Assembly (NCBI RefSeq): GCF_007989805.1
Contig: NZ_BJUB01000008.1
Coordinates: forward strand, 1-64,000
Direction: 5' to 3'
DNA from: Cellulomonas xylanilytica
Lineage (GTDB): Bacteria; Actinomycetota; Actinomycetes; Actinomycetales; Cellulomonadaceae
DNA: 64,000 nucleotides
Shown piece by piece: positions 35,472-45,364 of this stretch. The notes under the pieces were generated by a model. The model was not told the origin of the DNA and did no database searches. It was given only the letters and a program-made list of their open reading frames with translations. Position 1 is the stretch's first letter; every line of letters starts with the position of its first letter. Both the position numbers and the translations under genes were made by a program.

Positions 35472-36814
35472 GGATCCTCACCGAGGCGGTCGCTCCCGTG
35501 ACCGCGGACTTCAGCAACGACACCTGGTGGATCTGGCTGATCAAGGCCGTGGCCATCGTCGTGTTCCTGCTGACGAGCGTGCTCATCGCCATCTGGTTCG
35601 AGCGCAAGGTCGTCGCCCGCATGCAGGTGCGGCCCGGCCCGAACGTGCACGGACCCTTCGGGCTGCTCCAGTCGCTCGCCGACGCCATGAAGCTCCTGGT
35701 CAAGGAGGACATGACGGTCAAGGCCGCGGACAAGCTGGTCTACATCGTCGCGCCGATGATCGCGGTGTTCTGCGCGCTGCTGACGTTCGCGGTCATCCCG
35801 TTCGGGCCCAACGTCAGCATGTTCGGCGTGAACACCCCGGTCCAGCTCACGGACTTCCCCGTGGCGGTCCTCTACATCCTGGCCTGCGCGTCGGTCGGCG
35901 TGTACGGCATCGTGCTCGGCGGCTGGTCGTCCGGGTCCACGTACCCGCTGCTCGGCGCCGTGCGCTCCACCGCGCAGGTCATCTCCTACGAGCTGGCGAT
36001 GGGCCTGTCGCTCGTCAGCGTCTTCATCCTGGCCGGCTCGATGTCGACGTCGCAGATCGTCACGTCGCAGACCGCGGTGTGGTGGTTCCTGCCCCTGCTG
36101 CCGGCGTTCGTCATCTACATCATCTCGATGGTCGGGGAGACCAACCGCCTGCCGTTCGACCTCCCGGAGGCCGAGGGCGAGCTGGTGTCCGGGTACATGA
36201 CCGAGTACTCGTCGATGAAGTTCGCGTGGTTCTTCCTCGCCGAGTACATCAACATGCTCAACGTCTCCGCCGTCGCCACGACGCTGTTCCTCGGCGGCTG
36301 GCGGGCCCCGTGGCCCATCTCCGCGATCAACGACGGCATGTTCAACGAGGGCTGGTGGCCGGTCCTGTGGTTCCTGGCCAAGCTCTGGACGCTGATGTTC
36401 GTGTTCGTGTGGATCCGCGGGTCCGTCCTGCGGTTCCGGTACGACCAGTTCATGAAGATCGGCTGGAAGGTGCTCATCCCGGCCGCCCTGGTCTGGGTGG
36501 TCGCCGTGGGCGTCGTGCAGGGCGTGCGGCAGTTCTCCGGCCTGGAGCTGCGCTCGGTGCTGTTCGTGCTCGCCGGCATCGTGGTGGTCGGGCTCCTCAT
36601 CTCGTTCCTGATCCCGGAGAAGAAGCAGCCCGTCCCGCCCCAGCGACCACCCGGTCCGCAGGAGTACGACCCCTACGCCGGTGGCTACCCCGTGCCGCCG
36701 CTGCCCGGACAGGTGCTCCCGCCGTCCCCGCGCAAGCAGCGGGCAGCCGCTGCGGCAGCGGACGGCGAGAGCTCGACGACCCCCCAGGTCACCCAGGAGG
36801 TGCACGGTGGCTGA
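35468..36814 (+). CDS. nuoH: NADH-quinone oxidoreductase subunit H
   Basis: 448-residue membrane subunit at the junction of the two arms, with about eight helices. Signatures are [33 protein letters not shown], and [20 protein letters not shown], an acidic loop near the quinone tunnel. The last 60 residues are Pro/Gln/Ser-rich, an actinobacterial extension. Its stop lies eight bases inside nuoI. Confidence 0.97.
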   Translation: MRILTEAVAPVTADFSNDTWWIWLIKAVAIVVFLLTSVLIAIWFERKVVARMQVRPGPNVHGPFGLLQSLADAMKLLVKEDMTVKAADKLVYIVAPMIAVFCALLTFAVIPFGPNVSMFGVNTPVQLTDFPVAVLYILACASVGVYGIVLGGWSSGSTYPLLGAVRSTAQVISYELAMGLSLVSVFILAGSMSTSQIVTSQTAVWWFLPLLPAFVIYIISMVGETNRLPFDLPEAEGELVSGYMTEYSSMKFAWFFLAEYINMLNVSAVATTLFLGGWRAPWPISAINDGMFNEGWWPVLWFLAKLWTLMFVFVWIRGSVLRFRYDQFMKIGWKVLIPAALVWVVAVGVVQGVRQFSGLELRSVLFVLAGIVVVGLLISFLIPEKKQPVPPQRPPGPQEYDPYAGGYPVPPLPGQVLPPSPRKQRAAAAAADGESSTTPQVTQEVHGG

Positions 36815-37625
36815 CCAGCGCAAGCCCGTCCGCAAGCCGACTGCGCAGAAGCCCGCTGCCCAGAAGCCCGCACAGGGCAAGGCCGTCGCGCCGCGCCCCC
36901 GCACGGGCGAGGTCGGCGCGGTCGAGCCGGAGGGCTACACCTCGCTCATCGAGCCGCGCGGAGCGGTCTCGGAGTTCCTCGCTCCCGTCGGCGGGTTCGG
37001 CGTCACGCTGTCGAACATGTTCCGGCCGACGGTCACCGAGCAGTACCCGTCGGAGAAGGTGCCGGCCAAGCCCCGGTACCACGGGCGTCACCAGCTGAAC
37101 CGGTACGCCGACGGCCTGGAGAAGTGCATCGGCTGCGAGCTGTGCGCCTGGGCGTGCCCCGCGGACGCGATCTACGTCGAGGGCGCGGACAACACCCCGG
37201 ACAACCAGCGTTCGCCGGGGGAGCGGTACGGCAGCGTCTACCAGATCAACTACCTGCGCTGCATCTTCTGCGGCCTGTGCATCGAAGCGTGCCCGACGCG
37301 TGCGCTGACCATGACCAACGAGTACGAGCTGGCCGGTCCCACGCGTGCCGGGATGATCTGGGAGAAGCAGGACCTGCTCGCCCCGCTGCGCAGCGGGATG
37401 CTGCAGGCGCCGCACCCGATGGTCGAGGGCACGACGGACACCGACTACTACCGCGGCGAGGTCACGGGTGCGACGCCCGCGCAGGTCGCGTGGGTCAAGG
37501 AGCACCGCCCCGACGACCCGACGCTGCCCGGCGGCGCCGGCCTCGACGCGGCGAACGTGCCCGGCGAGACAGCGGCGGAGATGGCGCGCACCGTGGCGGC
37601 CGCGACCAAGCAGGGCGCTCGATGA
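36807..37625 (+). CDS. nuoI: NADH-quinone oxidoreductase subunit I
   Basis: 272-residue ferredoxin-like subunit with clusters N6a and N6b. The two CxxCxxCxxxCP motifs are [19 protein letters not shown] and [19 protein letters not shown]. An N-terminal Lys/Pro/Ala/Gln-rich segment of about 35 residues ([16 protein letters not shown]) and a C-terminal tail extend the usual core. GTG at 36807 was chosen for the GGAGG site six bases upstream; it overlaps the nuoH end by eight bases. Confidence 0.96.
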   Translation: MADQRKPVRKPTAQKPAAQKPAQGKAVAPRPRTGEVGAVEPEGYTSLIEPRGAVSEFLAPVGGFGVTLSNMFRPTVTEQYPSEKVPAKPRYHGRHQLNRYADGLEKCIGCELCAWACPADAIYVEGADNTPDNQRSPGERYGSVYQINYLRCIFCGLCIEACPTRALTMTNEYELAGPTRAGMIWEKQDLLAPLRSGMLQAPHPMVEGTTDTDYYRGEVTGATPAQVAWVKEHRPDDPTLPGGAGLDAANVPGETAAEMARTVAAATKQGAR

Positions 37626-38554
37626 GCGCGCTCCCCGCTGCCCTCCTCGAGTCGGGGGAGACGACGACCGCCGAGGCGGTGCTGTTCTGGACGCTGGGCC
37701 CGGTCATGGTGCTCGCCGCGCTCGGGCTGCTGTTCGCCAAGAAGGCCGTGCACGCCGCGCTCGCCGTGATCGTGGTGATGATCTCGCTGGCGTTCCTCTA
37801 CGTCGCGCAGGACGCGGTGTTCCTCGGGGTCGTGCAGGTGGTCGTCTACACCGGCGCCGTGATGATGCTGTTCCTCTTCGTCCTCATGCTGGTCGGCGTC
37901 GACAGCTCGGACTCCCTGGTGGAGACCATCCGCGGGCAGCGCTGGATCGGGCTGCTGGCCGGCATCGGGCTCGGGGTGGTCCTCGTCGGCGTGGTCGGTC
38001 GCGCCACGTACGGCCCGCCCGTCGGGCTGACCGGTGCCGCGGTCGACGACAACCCCACCGGCGTCGCGCACATCATCTTCGGCCAGTACGTGTTCGCCTT
38101 CGAGGTCGTCGGCGCCCTGCTGGTCACGGCCGCGCTCGGGGCCCTGGTGCTCACGCACCGCCAGCGCCTCACCCCGCGCGTCGGGCAGAAGGAGCGTGCG
38201 GACGCCCGCGTCGCGGCCGGTGCCACCCTGACGCCGCTGCCGGCGCCGGGTGTGTACGCCCGGCACAACGCGATGGACGTCCCGGCGCTCGGCCCGGACG
38301 GCCAGCCGCTCGAGAGCTCCGTGCCGCGCGTGCTGCGCGTCCGCGGGCAGGAGGCGGACGCGGAGGAGTTCGCGGCGCGGACCCAGCGGGTCCTCGCCGG
38401 GGTGTCGCAGGTGCGGGGCAACCCGCCGCCGAAGGCCGCGCCCGAGGGCGCCGCGGTGAACGCTCCCGACCTCGGTGCCGCAGTGAGCGACTCCGGCCAG
38501 GACGGTCCGTCGACCGGCCCCGCGGGCGTCATCGGACAGGAGGACGGCAAGTGA
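37622..38554 (+). CDS. nuoJ: NADH-quinone oxidoreductase subunit J
   Basis: 310-residue membrane subunit. Five helices occupy about the first 185 residues, with the signature [20 protein letters not shown] in helix 3, which takes part in coupling. The remaining 125 residues form a hydrophilic, Ala/Gly/Pro-rich tail that the E. coli protein (about 184 residues) lacks. ATG at 37622 overlaps the nuoI stop; the stop overlaps nuoK. Confidence 0.96.
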   Translation: MSALPAALLESGETTTAEAVLFWTLGPVMVLAALGLLFAKKAVHAALAVIVVMISLAFLYVAQDAVFLGVVQVVVYTGAVMMLFLFVLMLVGVDSSDSLVETIRGQRWIGLLAGIGLGVVLVGVVGRATYGPPVGLTGAAVDDNPTGVAHIIFGQYVFAFEVVGALLVTAALGALVLTHRQRLTPRVGQKERADARVAAGATLTPLPAPGVYARHNAMDVPALGPDGQPLESSVPRVLRVRGQEADAEEFAARTQRVLAGVSQVRGNPPPKAAPEGAAVNAPDLGAAVSDSGQDGPSTGPAGVIGQEDGK

Positions 38555-38850
38555 GCCTGACCCACTACCTGGTCCTCTCGACGATCCTCTTCTCGATCGG
38601 CGCGACGACCGTCCTGCTGCGCAGGAACGCGATCATCGTGTTCATGGGGGTCGAGCTCATGCTCAACGCCACGAACCTCATGCTCGTGACGTTCGCCCGG
38701 ATCCACGGTGACCTGACGGGGCAGGTGCTCGCGTTCTTCGTGATGGTCGTCGCGGCCGCCGAGGTCGTCGTCGGGCTCGCGATCATCGTGGCCATCTTCC
38801 GCACCCGCCGCTCGGCCTCGGTCGACGACATCAACCTGTTGAAGAGCTGA
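38551..38850 (+). CDS. nuoK: NADH-quinone oxidoreductase subunit K
   Basis: 99-residue membrane subunit with three helices, MrpC-like. The proton-path Glu residues are in [14 protein letters not shown] and [15 protein letters not shown] at 38551 overlaps the nuoJ stop (GTGA). nuoL follows after eight bases. Confidence 0.97.
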   Translation: MSLTHYLVLSTILFSIGATTVLLRRNAIIVFMGVELMLNATNLMLVTFARIHGDLTGQVLAFFVMVVAAAEVVVGLAIIVAIFRTRRSASVDDINLLKS

Positions 38851-38858
38851 GGGGCGAC

Positions 38859-40856
38859 GTGCACACCCTGACAACTCTGGTGGCGAGCCTGCCCACTGGT
38901 CTGAGCGCGGACACGATCGCGCCCGCGAGCGAGACCGTGCGCGCCGGTGTCCTGCTCGTCGCGCCGCTGCTCGTCGGCCTGCCGCTGCTCAGCGCTGCCG
39001 TGCTGCTGCTGGCCGGGCGCCGCTCCGACCGGTGGGGGCACTGGCTCGGCGTCCTGGCGTCGGCGGCCTCCTTCGTGGTCGCCGCGATCGTGTTCGTCAC
39101 GATGCTCCAGCGCCCCGAGGACTCCCGCGTCATCGACGTGTCCCTCGGGACCTGGATCGACGCCGGTGCCTTCCAGCTGGACGCCGGGATGCGGCTGGAC
39201 CCGCTGTCGATGACGTTCGTCCTGCTGGTGACGTTCGTCGGCACGCTCATCCACGTGTACGCCGTGGCGTACATGGACCACGACGTGGACCGCCGCCGCT
39301 TCTTCGCGTACCTGAACCTCTTCGTCGCGGCGATGCTCATCCTCGTGCTGGCCGACAGCTACCTGCTGCTGTTCGTCGGCTGGGAGGGCGTCGGTCTGGC
39401 GTCGTACCTGCTCATCGGGTTCTGGAACTACAACACCGAGTACGCGGTCGCGGCGAAGAAGGCGTTCGTCGCCAACCGCATCGGCGACCTGGGTCTGATC
39501 ATCGCGCTCGGCATCATGTTCGCCACCTTCGGGGCGGTGGACTTCGGGACCGTGCTGAGCGGCGTGGACGGCAGCGCCGGCCAGGGGACGCTCACGGCGA
39601 TCGGCCTGATGCTCCTGCTCGCCGCGTGCGGCAAGTCGGCGCAGTTCCCGCTGCAGTCCTGGCTCGGCGACGCGATGGCCGGCCCGACGCCGGTGTCGGC
39701 ACTCATCCACGCCGCGACCATGGTCACGGCGGGCGTCTACCTGATCGTCCGGTCGGCGCCGCTGTTCGACGCCGCCCCGACGGCCCAGCTGGTCGTCGTC
39801 ATCGTCGGCGCGATCACCCTGCTGTTCGGGGCGATCGTCGGCTGCGCGAAGGACGACATCAAGAAGGCGCTGGCCGCCTCGACGATGTCGCAGATCGGCT
39901 ACATGATCCTGGCCGCCGGGCTCGGCCCGGTCGGGTACGCGTTCGCGATCTTCCACCTGATCACGCACGGCTTCTTCAAGGCCGGCATGTTCCTCGGCGC
40001 GGGGTCGGTCATGCACGGCATGGACGACCAGGTGAACATGCGCCGGTTCGGAGGCCTGGCGCGGTACATGACGATCACGTGGCTGACGTTCATGGCCGGT
40101 TGGCTGGCGATCATCGGGATCCCGCCGTTCTCCGGGTTCTGGAGCAAGGACAAGATCATCGAGGCCGCGTTCGTCCCGGTCGACGGTGCGCCGTGGCGCG
40201 CCTGGGTCTTCGGCACCATCACGATGCTCGCCGCCGGGATCACCGCGTTCTACATGTCGCGGCTGTTCTTCATGACCTTCGAGGGCGAGCGCCGCTGGTC
40301 CACCAAGCGCGACGGCTCGGCGCAGCACCCCCACGAGTCCCCGAGGCTCATGACCTGGCCCATGATCGTGCTGGCCGTGGGCTCGGTCGGGCTCGGTGCG
40401 TTCCTCGCCCTCGGCGACCGGTTCGTCGACTGGCTGGCGCCCGTGCTCGGCCACCCGGAGCACCACGAGCCGGTGCTGCCGGTCTGGGTGATCACCGTCC
40501 TGACCCTGGCGCTCGTGATCGCCGGCGTGGTCCTCGCGTGGCGCCGGTACGCGATCTCGCAGGTGCCCGTCGTGCCGCCCGTCGGCACCGCGCTCACCCG
40601 CGCAGCCCGCGTCGACCTCTACCAGGACTCCGTCAACGACATCGCCCTGGTGGAGCCCGGTCAGGCACTGACCCGGTCGCTCGTGTACGCCGACCGGACC
40701 GCGATCGACGGCACCGTCACCGGTGTCGGGTTGTCCACGGTCCTGCTGGGCGGATGGGTGCGGCGCGTGCAGACCGGGTACGTCCGGTCCTACGCCGCCT
40801 CGATGCTGCTCGGTCTGGTCGTCCTCGTCGTCGTCGTCCTGCTCGTGCAGAGCTGA
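38859..40856 (+). CDS. nuoL: NADH-quinone oxidoreductase subunit L
   Basis: 665-residue antiporter-like proton-pumping subunit with the long lateral helix typical of NuoL. Key segments are [19 protein letters not shown] (conserved Glu), [19 protein letters not shown] (Lys), [19 protein letters not shown] and a later Lys in [12 protein letters not shown]. About 16 helices are visible. The start is GTG at 38859 with only a weak GGGGCG ribosome site, close behind nuoK. Confidence 0.97.
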   Translation: MHTLTTLVASLPTGLSADTIAPASETVRAGVLLVAPLLVGLPLLSAAVLLLAGRRSDRWGHWLGVLASAASFVVAAIVFVTMLQRPEDSRVIDVSLGTWIDAGAFQLDAGMRLDPLSMTFVLLVTFVGTLIHVYAVAYMDHDVDRRRFFAYLNLFVAAMLILVLADSYLLLFVGWEGVGLASYLLIGFWNYNTEYAVAAKKAFVANRIGDLGLIIALGIMFATFGAVDFGTVLSGVDGSAGQGTLTAIGLMLLLAACGKSAQFPLQSWLGDAMAGPTPVSALIHAATMVTAGVYLIVRSAPLFDAAPTAQLVVVIVGAITLLFGAIVGCAKDDIKKALAASTMSQIGYMILAAGLGPVGYAFAIFHLITHGFFKAGMFLGAGSVMHGMDDQVNMRRFGGLARYMTITWLTFMAGWLAIIGIPPFSGFWSKDKIIEAAFVPVDGAPWRAWVFGTITMLAAGITAFYMSRLFFMTFEGERRWSTKRDGSAQHPHESPRLMTWPMIVLAVGSVGLGAFLALGDRFVDWLAPVLGHPEHHEPVLPVWVITVLTLALVIAGVVLAWRRYAISQVPVVPPVGTALTRAARVDLYQDSVNDIALVEPGQALTRSLVYADRTAIDGTVTGVGLSTVLLGGWVRRVQTGYVRSYAASMLLGLVVLVVVVLLVQS

Positions 40857-40867
40857 AGGAGCACTGA

Positions 40868-42406
40868 GTGATGTCGTCCTCCTTCCCCTGGCTGACCGCC
40901 CTCATCGTCCTGCCCCTGCTGGGTGCGGTGGCGCTGTGGGTGGTCCCCGCCGGACGCGCCCGGGCCGTCGCCCTCGGCGTCTCCCTGCTCGAGCTGGCGC
41001 TGGGCGTCGCGGCGCTCACGGCGTTCGACGTCGCCGACTCGGGCGCCGTCCAGCTGTCCGAGGTGCACGGCTGGATCCCCGCCTTCGGGGTGTCCTACGC
41101 GGTCGGCGTCGACGGTGTCGGCCTGATCCTCGTGCTCATGTCGGTGCTGATCGTCCCCCTGGTGGTCCTGGCCGCCTGGCGCGAGCAGGGCAGCCTCACG
41201 GTGGCCACCGACCAGCTGCGCCGGTACCTCGCGCTCGTGCTGCTGCTCGAGGCGTTCATCGTGGCCGTGTTCGCCGCGCGGGACGTGTTCTTCTTCTACG
41301 TCCTGTTCGAGGCCATGCTCATCCCGGTCTACTTCATGATCGGGCTGTTCGGCGGGGCGCAGCGGCGGTACGCGGCCGTGAAGTTCCTGCTGTACTCGCT
41401 CACCGGCGGCCTCATCATGCTGGTCGCCGTCATCGCCCTGTACCTGCAGGGGCCGGGCGGACCGCAGGGCTTCCTCACGGAGAACCTCACGGGCCTGACA
41501 CTGGACCCGACGGCCGAGAAGCTCATGTTCTGCGCGTTCTTCCTGGCGTTCGCCATCAAGGCGCCGATGTTCCCGGTGCACACCTGGCTGCCGGACGCCG
41601 CGCAGCAGGCCCCCGCGGGCACCTCGACGCTGCTGGTCGGCGTGCTCGACAAGGTCGGCACGTTCGGGATGCTCACGCTGTGCCTGCCGCTGTTCCCGGA
41701 CGCGTCCCGCTGGGCGGCGCCGGTGATCATCGTGCTGGCCGTCATCTCGATCCTGTACGGCGCGCTGCTCGCCATCGGGCAGAAGGACCTCATGCGCCTC
41801 ATCGCGTACACCTCGGTGTCGCACTTCGGGTTCATCGTGCTGGGCATCTTCGCGTTCACGTCGACGTCCATCGCCGGCTCGTCGTTCTACATGGTCAACC
41901 ACGGGCTCTCCACCGCCGCGCTGTTCCTCATCGCCGGGTTCCTGGTCGCCCGCCGGGGGTCGCAGCAGATCGCCGACTTCGGCGGGCTGCAGAAGATCGT
42001 CCCGGTGCTCGCGGGGACGTTCCTGGTGGCCGGCCTCTCGGCCCTGTCGCTGCCAGGCCTGTCGACGTTCATCAGCGAGTTCCTGGTGCTCGTCGGCACG
42101 TTCGCGCGGCACCCCGCGGCGTCGATCGTCGCCAGCCTGGGTGTGGTGCTCGCAGCCGTCTACGTGCTGTGGACCTACCAGCGCATGTTCACCGGTCCGG
42201 ACAAGCACGGGCTCGCCGGCATGCCCGACGCGGTCTCGCGCGAGAAGTGGGTGATCGCCCCGCTGCTCGGCCTGATGGTCGTCTTCGGGTTCGTCCCCGG
42301 CCCCGCGCTCGACCTGGTCCGCCCGCCGGCGAGCGTCTCGCTCGAGCAGGTCGGCGTGCAGGACGTGCCCGCCACCGCCGCCACAGAGGAAGGGAGCGAC
42401 CAGTGA
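40868..42406 (+). CDS. nuoM: NADH-quinone oxidoreductase subunit M
   Basis: 512-residue antiporter-like proton-pumping subunit. The conserved Glu is in FYVLFEAMLIPVYFMIG, the pump Lys in AFAIKAPMFPVHTWLPDAAQ, and another Lys in IGQKDLMRLIAYTSVSHFG. About 14 helices. The GTG at 40868 lies six bases after AAGGAG; an ATG at 40871 is also possible. Its stop overlaps the nuoN GTG. Confidence 0.97.
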   Translation: MMSSSFPWLTALIVLPLLGAVALWVVPAGRARAVALGVSLLELALGVAALTAFDVADSGAVQLSEVHGWIPAFGVSYAVGVDGVGLILVLMSVLIVPLVVLAAWREQGSLTVATDQLRRYLALVLLLEAFIVAVFAARDVFFFYVLFEAMLIPVYFMIGLFGGAQRRYAAVKFLLYSLTGGLIMLVAVIALYLQGPGGPQGFLTENLTGLTLDPTAEKLMFCAFFLAFAIKAPMFPVHTWLPDAAQQAPAGTSTLLVGVLDKVGTFGMLTLCLPLFPDASRWAAPVIIVLAVISILYGALLAIGQKDLMRLIAYTSVSHFGFIVLGIFAFTSTSIAGSSFYMVNHGLSTAALFLIAGFLVARRGSQQIADFGGLQKIVPVLAGTFLVAGLSALSLPGLSTFISEFLVLVGTFARHPAASIVASLGVVLAAVYVLWTYQRMFTGPDKHGLAGMPDAVSREKWVIAPLLGLMVVFGFVPGPALDLVRPPASVSLEQVGVQDVPATAATEEGSDQ

Positions 42407-44115
42407 CCGACTTCGTCGCACCGACGGTCGACTGGGCCGCGCTGAGCCCGGTCGTGATCGTCCTGCTGGCCGCCGTCGTCGGCGTGCTCGTCGAGGCGTT
42501 CGTCCCGGCCCGCGTCCGCCGCACGGTGCAGCTCGCCATCGCGCTCGCCGCGCTGGCCGGCGCCGTCATCGCCGTCGCGCTGCTGTGGAGCGGTGTCGAG
42601 GAGACCGGCGGCACGGTCGTGCTCGGCGGTTCGCTGCTCGTCGACGGCCCCACGCTCGTCCTGCAGGCCACCATCGCGCTGCTGGCCCTGGTCTCGCTGC
42701 TGATCATCGCCGACCGCACGGAGACCGGCGAGGACGCGTTCGCGCCGAACGCCGCCGCCGTTCCCGGCTCGGACTACGAGGAGGCCGCGCGCCGGAAGGG
42801 GGTGCAGCAGACGGAGATCTACCCGCTGGTGCTCTTCGCCACCGGCGGCATGCTGATCTTCCCGGCCACGGGCGACCTGCTGACGCTCTTCGTCGCGCTC
42901 GAGGTCCTCTCGCTGCCGCTGTACCTGCTCACCGGCATGGCCCGGCGCCGACGCCTGCTCTCGCAGGAGGCGTCGATGAAGTACTTCCTGCTCGGCGCGT
43001 TCTCCTCCGCGCTGCTGCTCTTCGGCATCGCCCTGGTCTACGGCTACTCGGGCTCGCTGCGGTACTCGGAGATCTCGGAGGCCACGCAGGTGCCGGGTGG
43101 GCTGGACAGCCTCCTGCTCGTCGGCTCGGTGCTCATCCTGTCCGGACTGCTGTTCAAGGTCGGCGCGGTGCCGTTCCACACCTGGACGCCCGACGTCTAC
43201 CAGGGCGCCCCCACCCCGATCACCGGGTTCATGGCGGCGTGCACCAAGGTCGCCGCGTTCGGCGCGCTGCTCCGCGTCGTCTACACGATGCTGCCGGGTC
43301 TGGCCTGGGACCTGGGCGTGCTGCTGTGGACGGTCGCCATCCTCACGATGGTCGTCGGCACGGTCGCGGCGCTCGTCCAGACGGACATGAAGCGCGTCCT
43401 CGGCTACTCCTCGATCGCGCACGCCGGGTTCATCCTCACCGGCATCATCGCCCTGAACGAGGCCGGCATCGTCGCGGTGCTCTTCTACCTGCTGGTCTAC
43501 GGCGCGGCGACCGTCGGGGCGTTCGGCATCGTCTGGCTCGTGCGGGAGCGTGCCGGGATGGTCGGCGGGGCCGGCGGGTCCGAGGGTGACAGCCCCATCC
43601 TGGGCGAGGCCACGCACCTGTCCCAGTGGGCGGGGCTGGGCCGGACCCACCCGCTGCTCGCACTGACCTTCGCGCTGTTCCTGCTGTCGTTCGCGGGCAT
43701 CCCGCTGACCGCCGGCTTCGCGGGGAAGTTCTCCGTCTTCTCGGCCGCGGTCGAGGGGGGCGCGTGGCCGCTGGCCCTCATCGGCGTGCTGGCCTCGTCC
43801 GTCGCGGTGTTCTTCTACGTGCGGATCATCGTGCTGATGTTCTTCACGGAGCCTGCCGGCGCCGAGGAGACCGGGACCGCGGTGACGGCGCTGGCCCCGT
43901 CGGCGGAGGGCTTCGCCCTGGGCGCGGACTCGACGGTCGCCGTCGAGGCCGAGCCGGTCGTGCAGACGCGCTCGACCGTCACGACGACCGTGGTCGGGAC
44001 CGAGGGGCTCGCCGTGGTCGCGATCGCGTTCTGCGCCCTCGTGACGATCGTCCTCGGCGTCTTCCCGTCGCCGGTGCTCGACCTCATCGCGAGCGTGGCG
44101 ACGTTCCTGGCATGA
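42403..44115 (+). CDS. nuoN: NADH-quinone oxidoreductase subunit N
   Basis: 570-residue antiporter-like subunit, last of the nuo operon. Signatures are FVALEVLSLPLYLLTGMARR (Glu), GLLFKVGAVPFHTWTPDVYQGAP (Lys) and VQTDMKRVLGYSSIAHAGF. Compared with E. coli NuoN it has extra hydrophilic inserts, notably around residues 115-135 and after the penultimate helix (about 480-535). GTG at 42403 follows AAGGGAG and overlaps nuoM. Confidence 0.96.
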   Translation: MTDFVAPTVDWAALSPVVIVLLAAVVGVLVEAFVPARVRRTVQLAIALAALAGAVIAVALLWSGVEETGGTVVLGGSLLVDGPTLVLQATIALLALVSLLIIADRTETGEDAFAPNAAAVPGSDYEEAARRKGVQQTEIYPLVLFATGGMLIFPATGDLLTLFVALEVLSLPLYLLTGMARRRRLLSQEASMKYFLLGAFSSALLLFGIALVYGYSGSLRYSEISEATQVPGGLDSLLLVGSVLILSGLLFKVGAVPFHTWTPDVYQGAPTPITGFMAACTKVAAFGALLRVVYTMLPGLAWDLGVLLWTVAILTMVVGTVAALVQTDMKRVLGYSSIAHAGFILTGIIALNEAGIVAVLFYLLVYGAATVGAFGIVWLVRERAGMVGGAGGSEGDSPILGEATHLSQWAGLGRTHPLLALTFALFLLSFAGIPLTAGFAGKFSVFSAAVEGGAWPLALIGVLASSVAVFFYVRIIVLMFFTEPAGAEETGTAVTALAPSAEGFALGADSTVAVEAEPVVQTRSTVTTTVVGTEGLAVVAIAFCALVTIVLGVFPSPVLDLIASVATFLA

Positions 44116-44177
44116 CGCTGTGACGCCGTGCCGTCGTGCTGTCCGGCAGGATCGCTGCGCCGGGATAGGTTCTAGCC

Positions 44178-45185
44178 GTGACTTCGTCGACGGCCTTCCC
44201 GCTGGCCGACCCTGACCTGGCCGACCGGCTGGCTGCCCGTCTCGCACTCGTCGAGGAGCGGCTGCGCGACGCCGTGACCAACGTGGACCCGCTGGCCGAC
44301 GACGCGTCGCGGCACCTGGTCAACGCGGGCGGCAAGCGGCTGCGTCCGCTGCTCACCCTGCTCGCGGCCGAGCTGGGGGACGGGTCCCGCCGGGAGGTCG
44401 TCGACGCCGCCGTCGTCGTCGAGCTGACCCACCTGGCCACGCTGTACCACGACGACGTCATGGACTCCGCGCCGCTGCGCCGCGGTGCTCCCGCCGCCCA
44501 CGAGGTCTGGGGCAACTCCGTCGCCATCCTCACGGGCGACCTGCTGTTCGCCCGTGCGTCGGCGACGGTCGCGGGCCTGGGGCCCGACGCGGTCCGGATC
44601 CAGGCCGCCACGTTCGAGCGGCTCTGCCTGGGCCAGCTGCACGAGACGGTCGGGCCTCGCCCGGAGGACGACCGGGTGGAGCACTACCTGCAGGTCCTGG
44701 CGGACAAGACGGCGTCGCTGATCGCCACGTCGGCCCGGTTCGGGGCGATGTTCGCGGGCTGCCGGCCGGACGTCGTCGCGACGGTGACCGGCTTCGGGGA
44801 GAAGATCGGCGTCGCGTTCCAGCTGGCCGACGACGTCATCGACCTGACCTCGGACGGCGACGTGACCGGCAAGACCCCCGGCACCGACCTGCGCGAACGG
44901 GTGCCGACGATGCCGGCGCTCCTCCTGCGCGCCCGCGCGGCGCAGGACGGCTCGTCGGAGGAGGACCGCCGCCTGGTCGCCCTGCTCGACGGGGACCTGT
45001 CGGCCGACGACGACCTGGCGGCCGCGGTCGCGGCCCTGCGGGTGCACCCCGTGGTCGCTGACACGCGCGCACGCGCCGTCGCGCTCGCGCAGGCCGCCGT
45101 GCGCGAGCTGGACCCGCTCCCGGCGGGACCGGTGAAGGACGCGCTGATCTCGTTCGCCGACGCGCTCGTGGACCGCGCCGCCTGA
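44178..45185 (+). CDS. polyprenyl diphosphate synthase
   Basis: Trans-isoprenyl diphosphate synthase of 335 residues. The first Asp-rich motif is YHDDVMDSAPLRRG (Asp92, Asp93, Asp96) and the second is QLADDVIDLTSD; AGGKRLRPLLTLLAAE is the substrate-binding Lys/Arg motif. Small or bulky residues before motif one (HLATLY) set chain length but do not allow a firm prediction. Next to nuo and with men genes nearby, the likely product is the menaquinone side chain. The GTG at 44178 is preceded by TAGGTT and six bases, so it is probably transcribed separately from nuo as a leaderless message. Confidence 0.93.
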   Translation: MTSSTAFPLADPDLADRLAARLALVEERLRDAVTNVDPLADDASRHLVNAGGKRLRPLLTLLAAELGDGSRREVVDAAVVVELTHLATLYHDDVMDSAPLRRGAPAAHEVWGNSVAILTGDLLFARASATVAGLGPDAVRIQAATFERLCLGQLHETVGPRPEDDRVEHYLQVLADKTASLIATSARFGAMFAGCRPDVVATVTGFGEKIGVAFQLADDVIDLTSDGDVTGKTPGTDLRERVPTMPALLLRARAAQDGSSEEDRRLVALLDGDLSADDDLAAAVAALRVHPVVADTRARAVALAQAAVRELDPLPAGPVKDALISFADALVDRAA

Positions 45186-45198
45186 CCACGCGGACCGG

Positions 45199-45218
45199 TC
45201 GGCGGAGAGGTCCGCCGA
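45199..45218 (+). terminator. hairpin after the polyprenyl synthase gene
   Basis: TCGGCGGA (45199-45206) and TCCGCCGA (45211-45218) form a perfect 8-bp stem with a GAGG loop, 14 bases after the stop. Confidence 0.65.
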
Positions 45219-45279
45219 GCGCTGCCGACGACGATTCGTCCCCACCGGTGCCCACCACGCCCGGAACCGGCGGACTGGC

Positions 45280-45321
45280 TATGCTGACCGTCGACTCACG
45301 CCGGGCGGCCCCTGCCCGGCG
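45280..45321 (+). promoter_or_regulatory. promoter and 5' leader hairpin of the PP2C gene
   Basis: TATGCT (45280-45285) is a good -10; transcription would start near 45292. The leader then contains CGCCGGGC (45299-45306) pairing with GCCCGGCG (45314-45321), an 8-bp stem, ending seven bases before the GAAGGA ribosome site of a short leader ORF. Confidence 0.5.
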
Positions 45322-45337
45322 CACCCGAAGGACGCCG

Positions 45338-45364
45338 ATGACGCACCGGAGCCCCACGCGATGA
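45338..45364 (+). CDS. 8-codon leader ORF overlapping the PP2C start
   Basis: ATG at 45338, preceded by GAAGGA at 45328-45333, encodes MTHRSPTR and stops at TGA 45362-45364, which overlaps the ATG of the PP2C gene (ATGA). The PP2C gene has no good ribosome site of its own, so this short frame may deliver ribosomes to it. Confidence 0.45.
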   Translation: MTHRSPTR

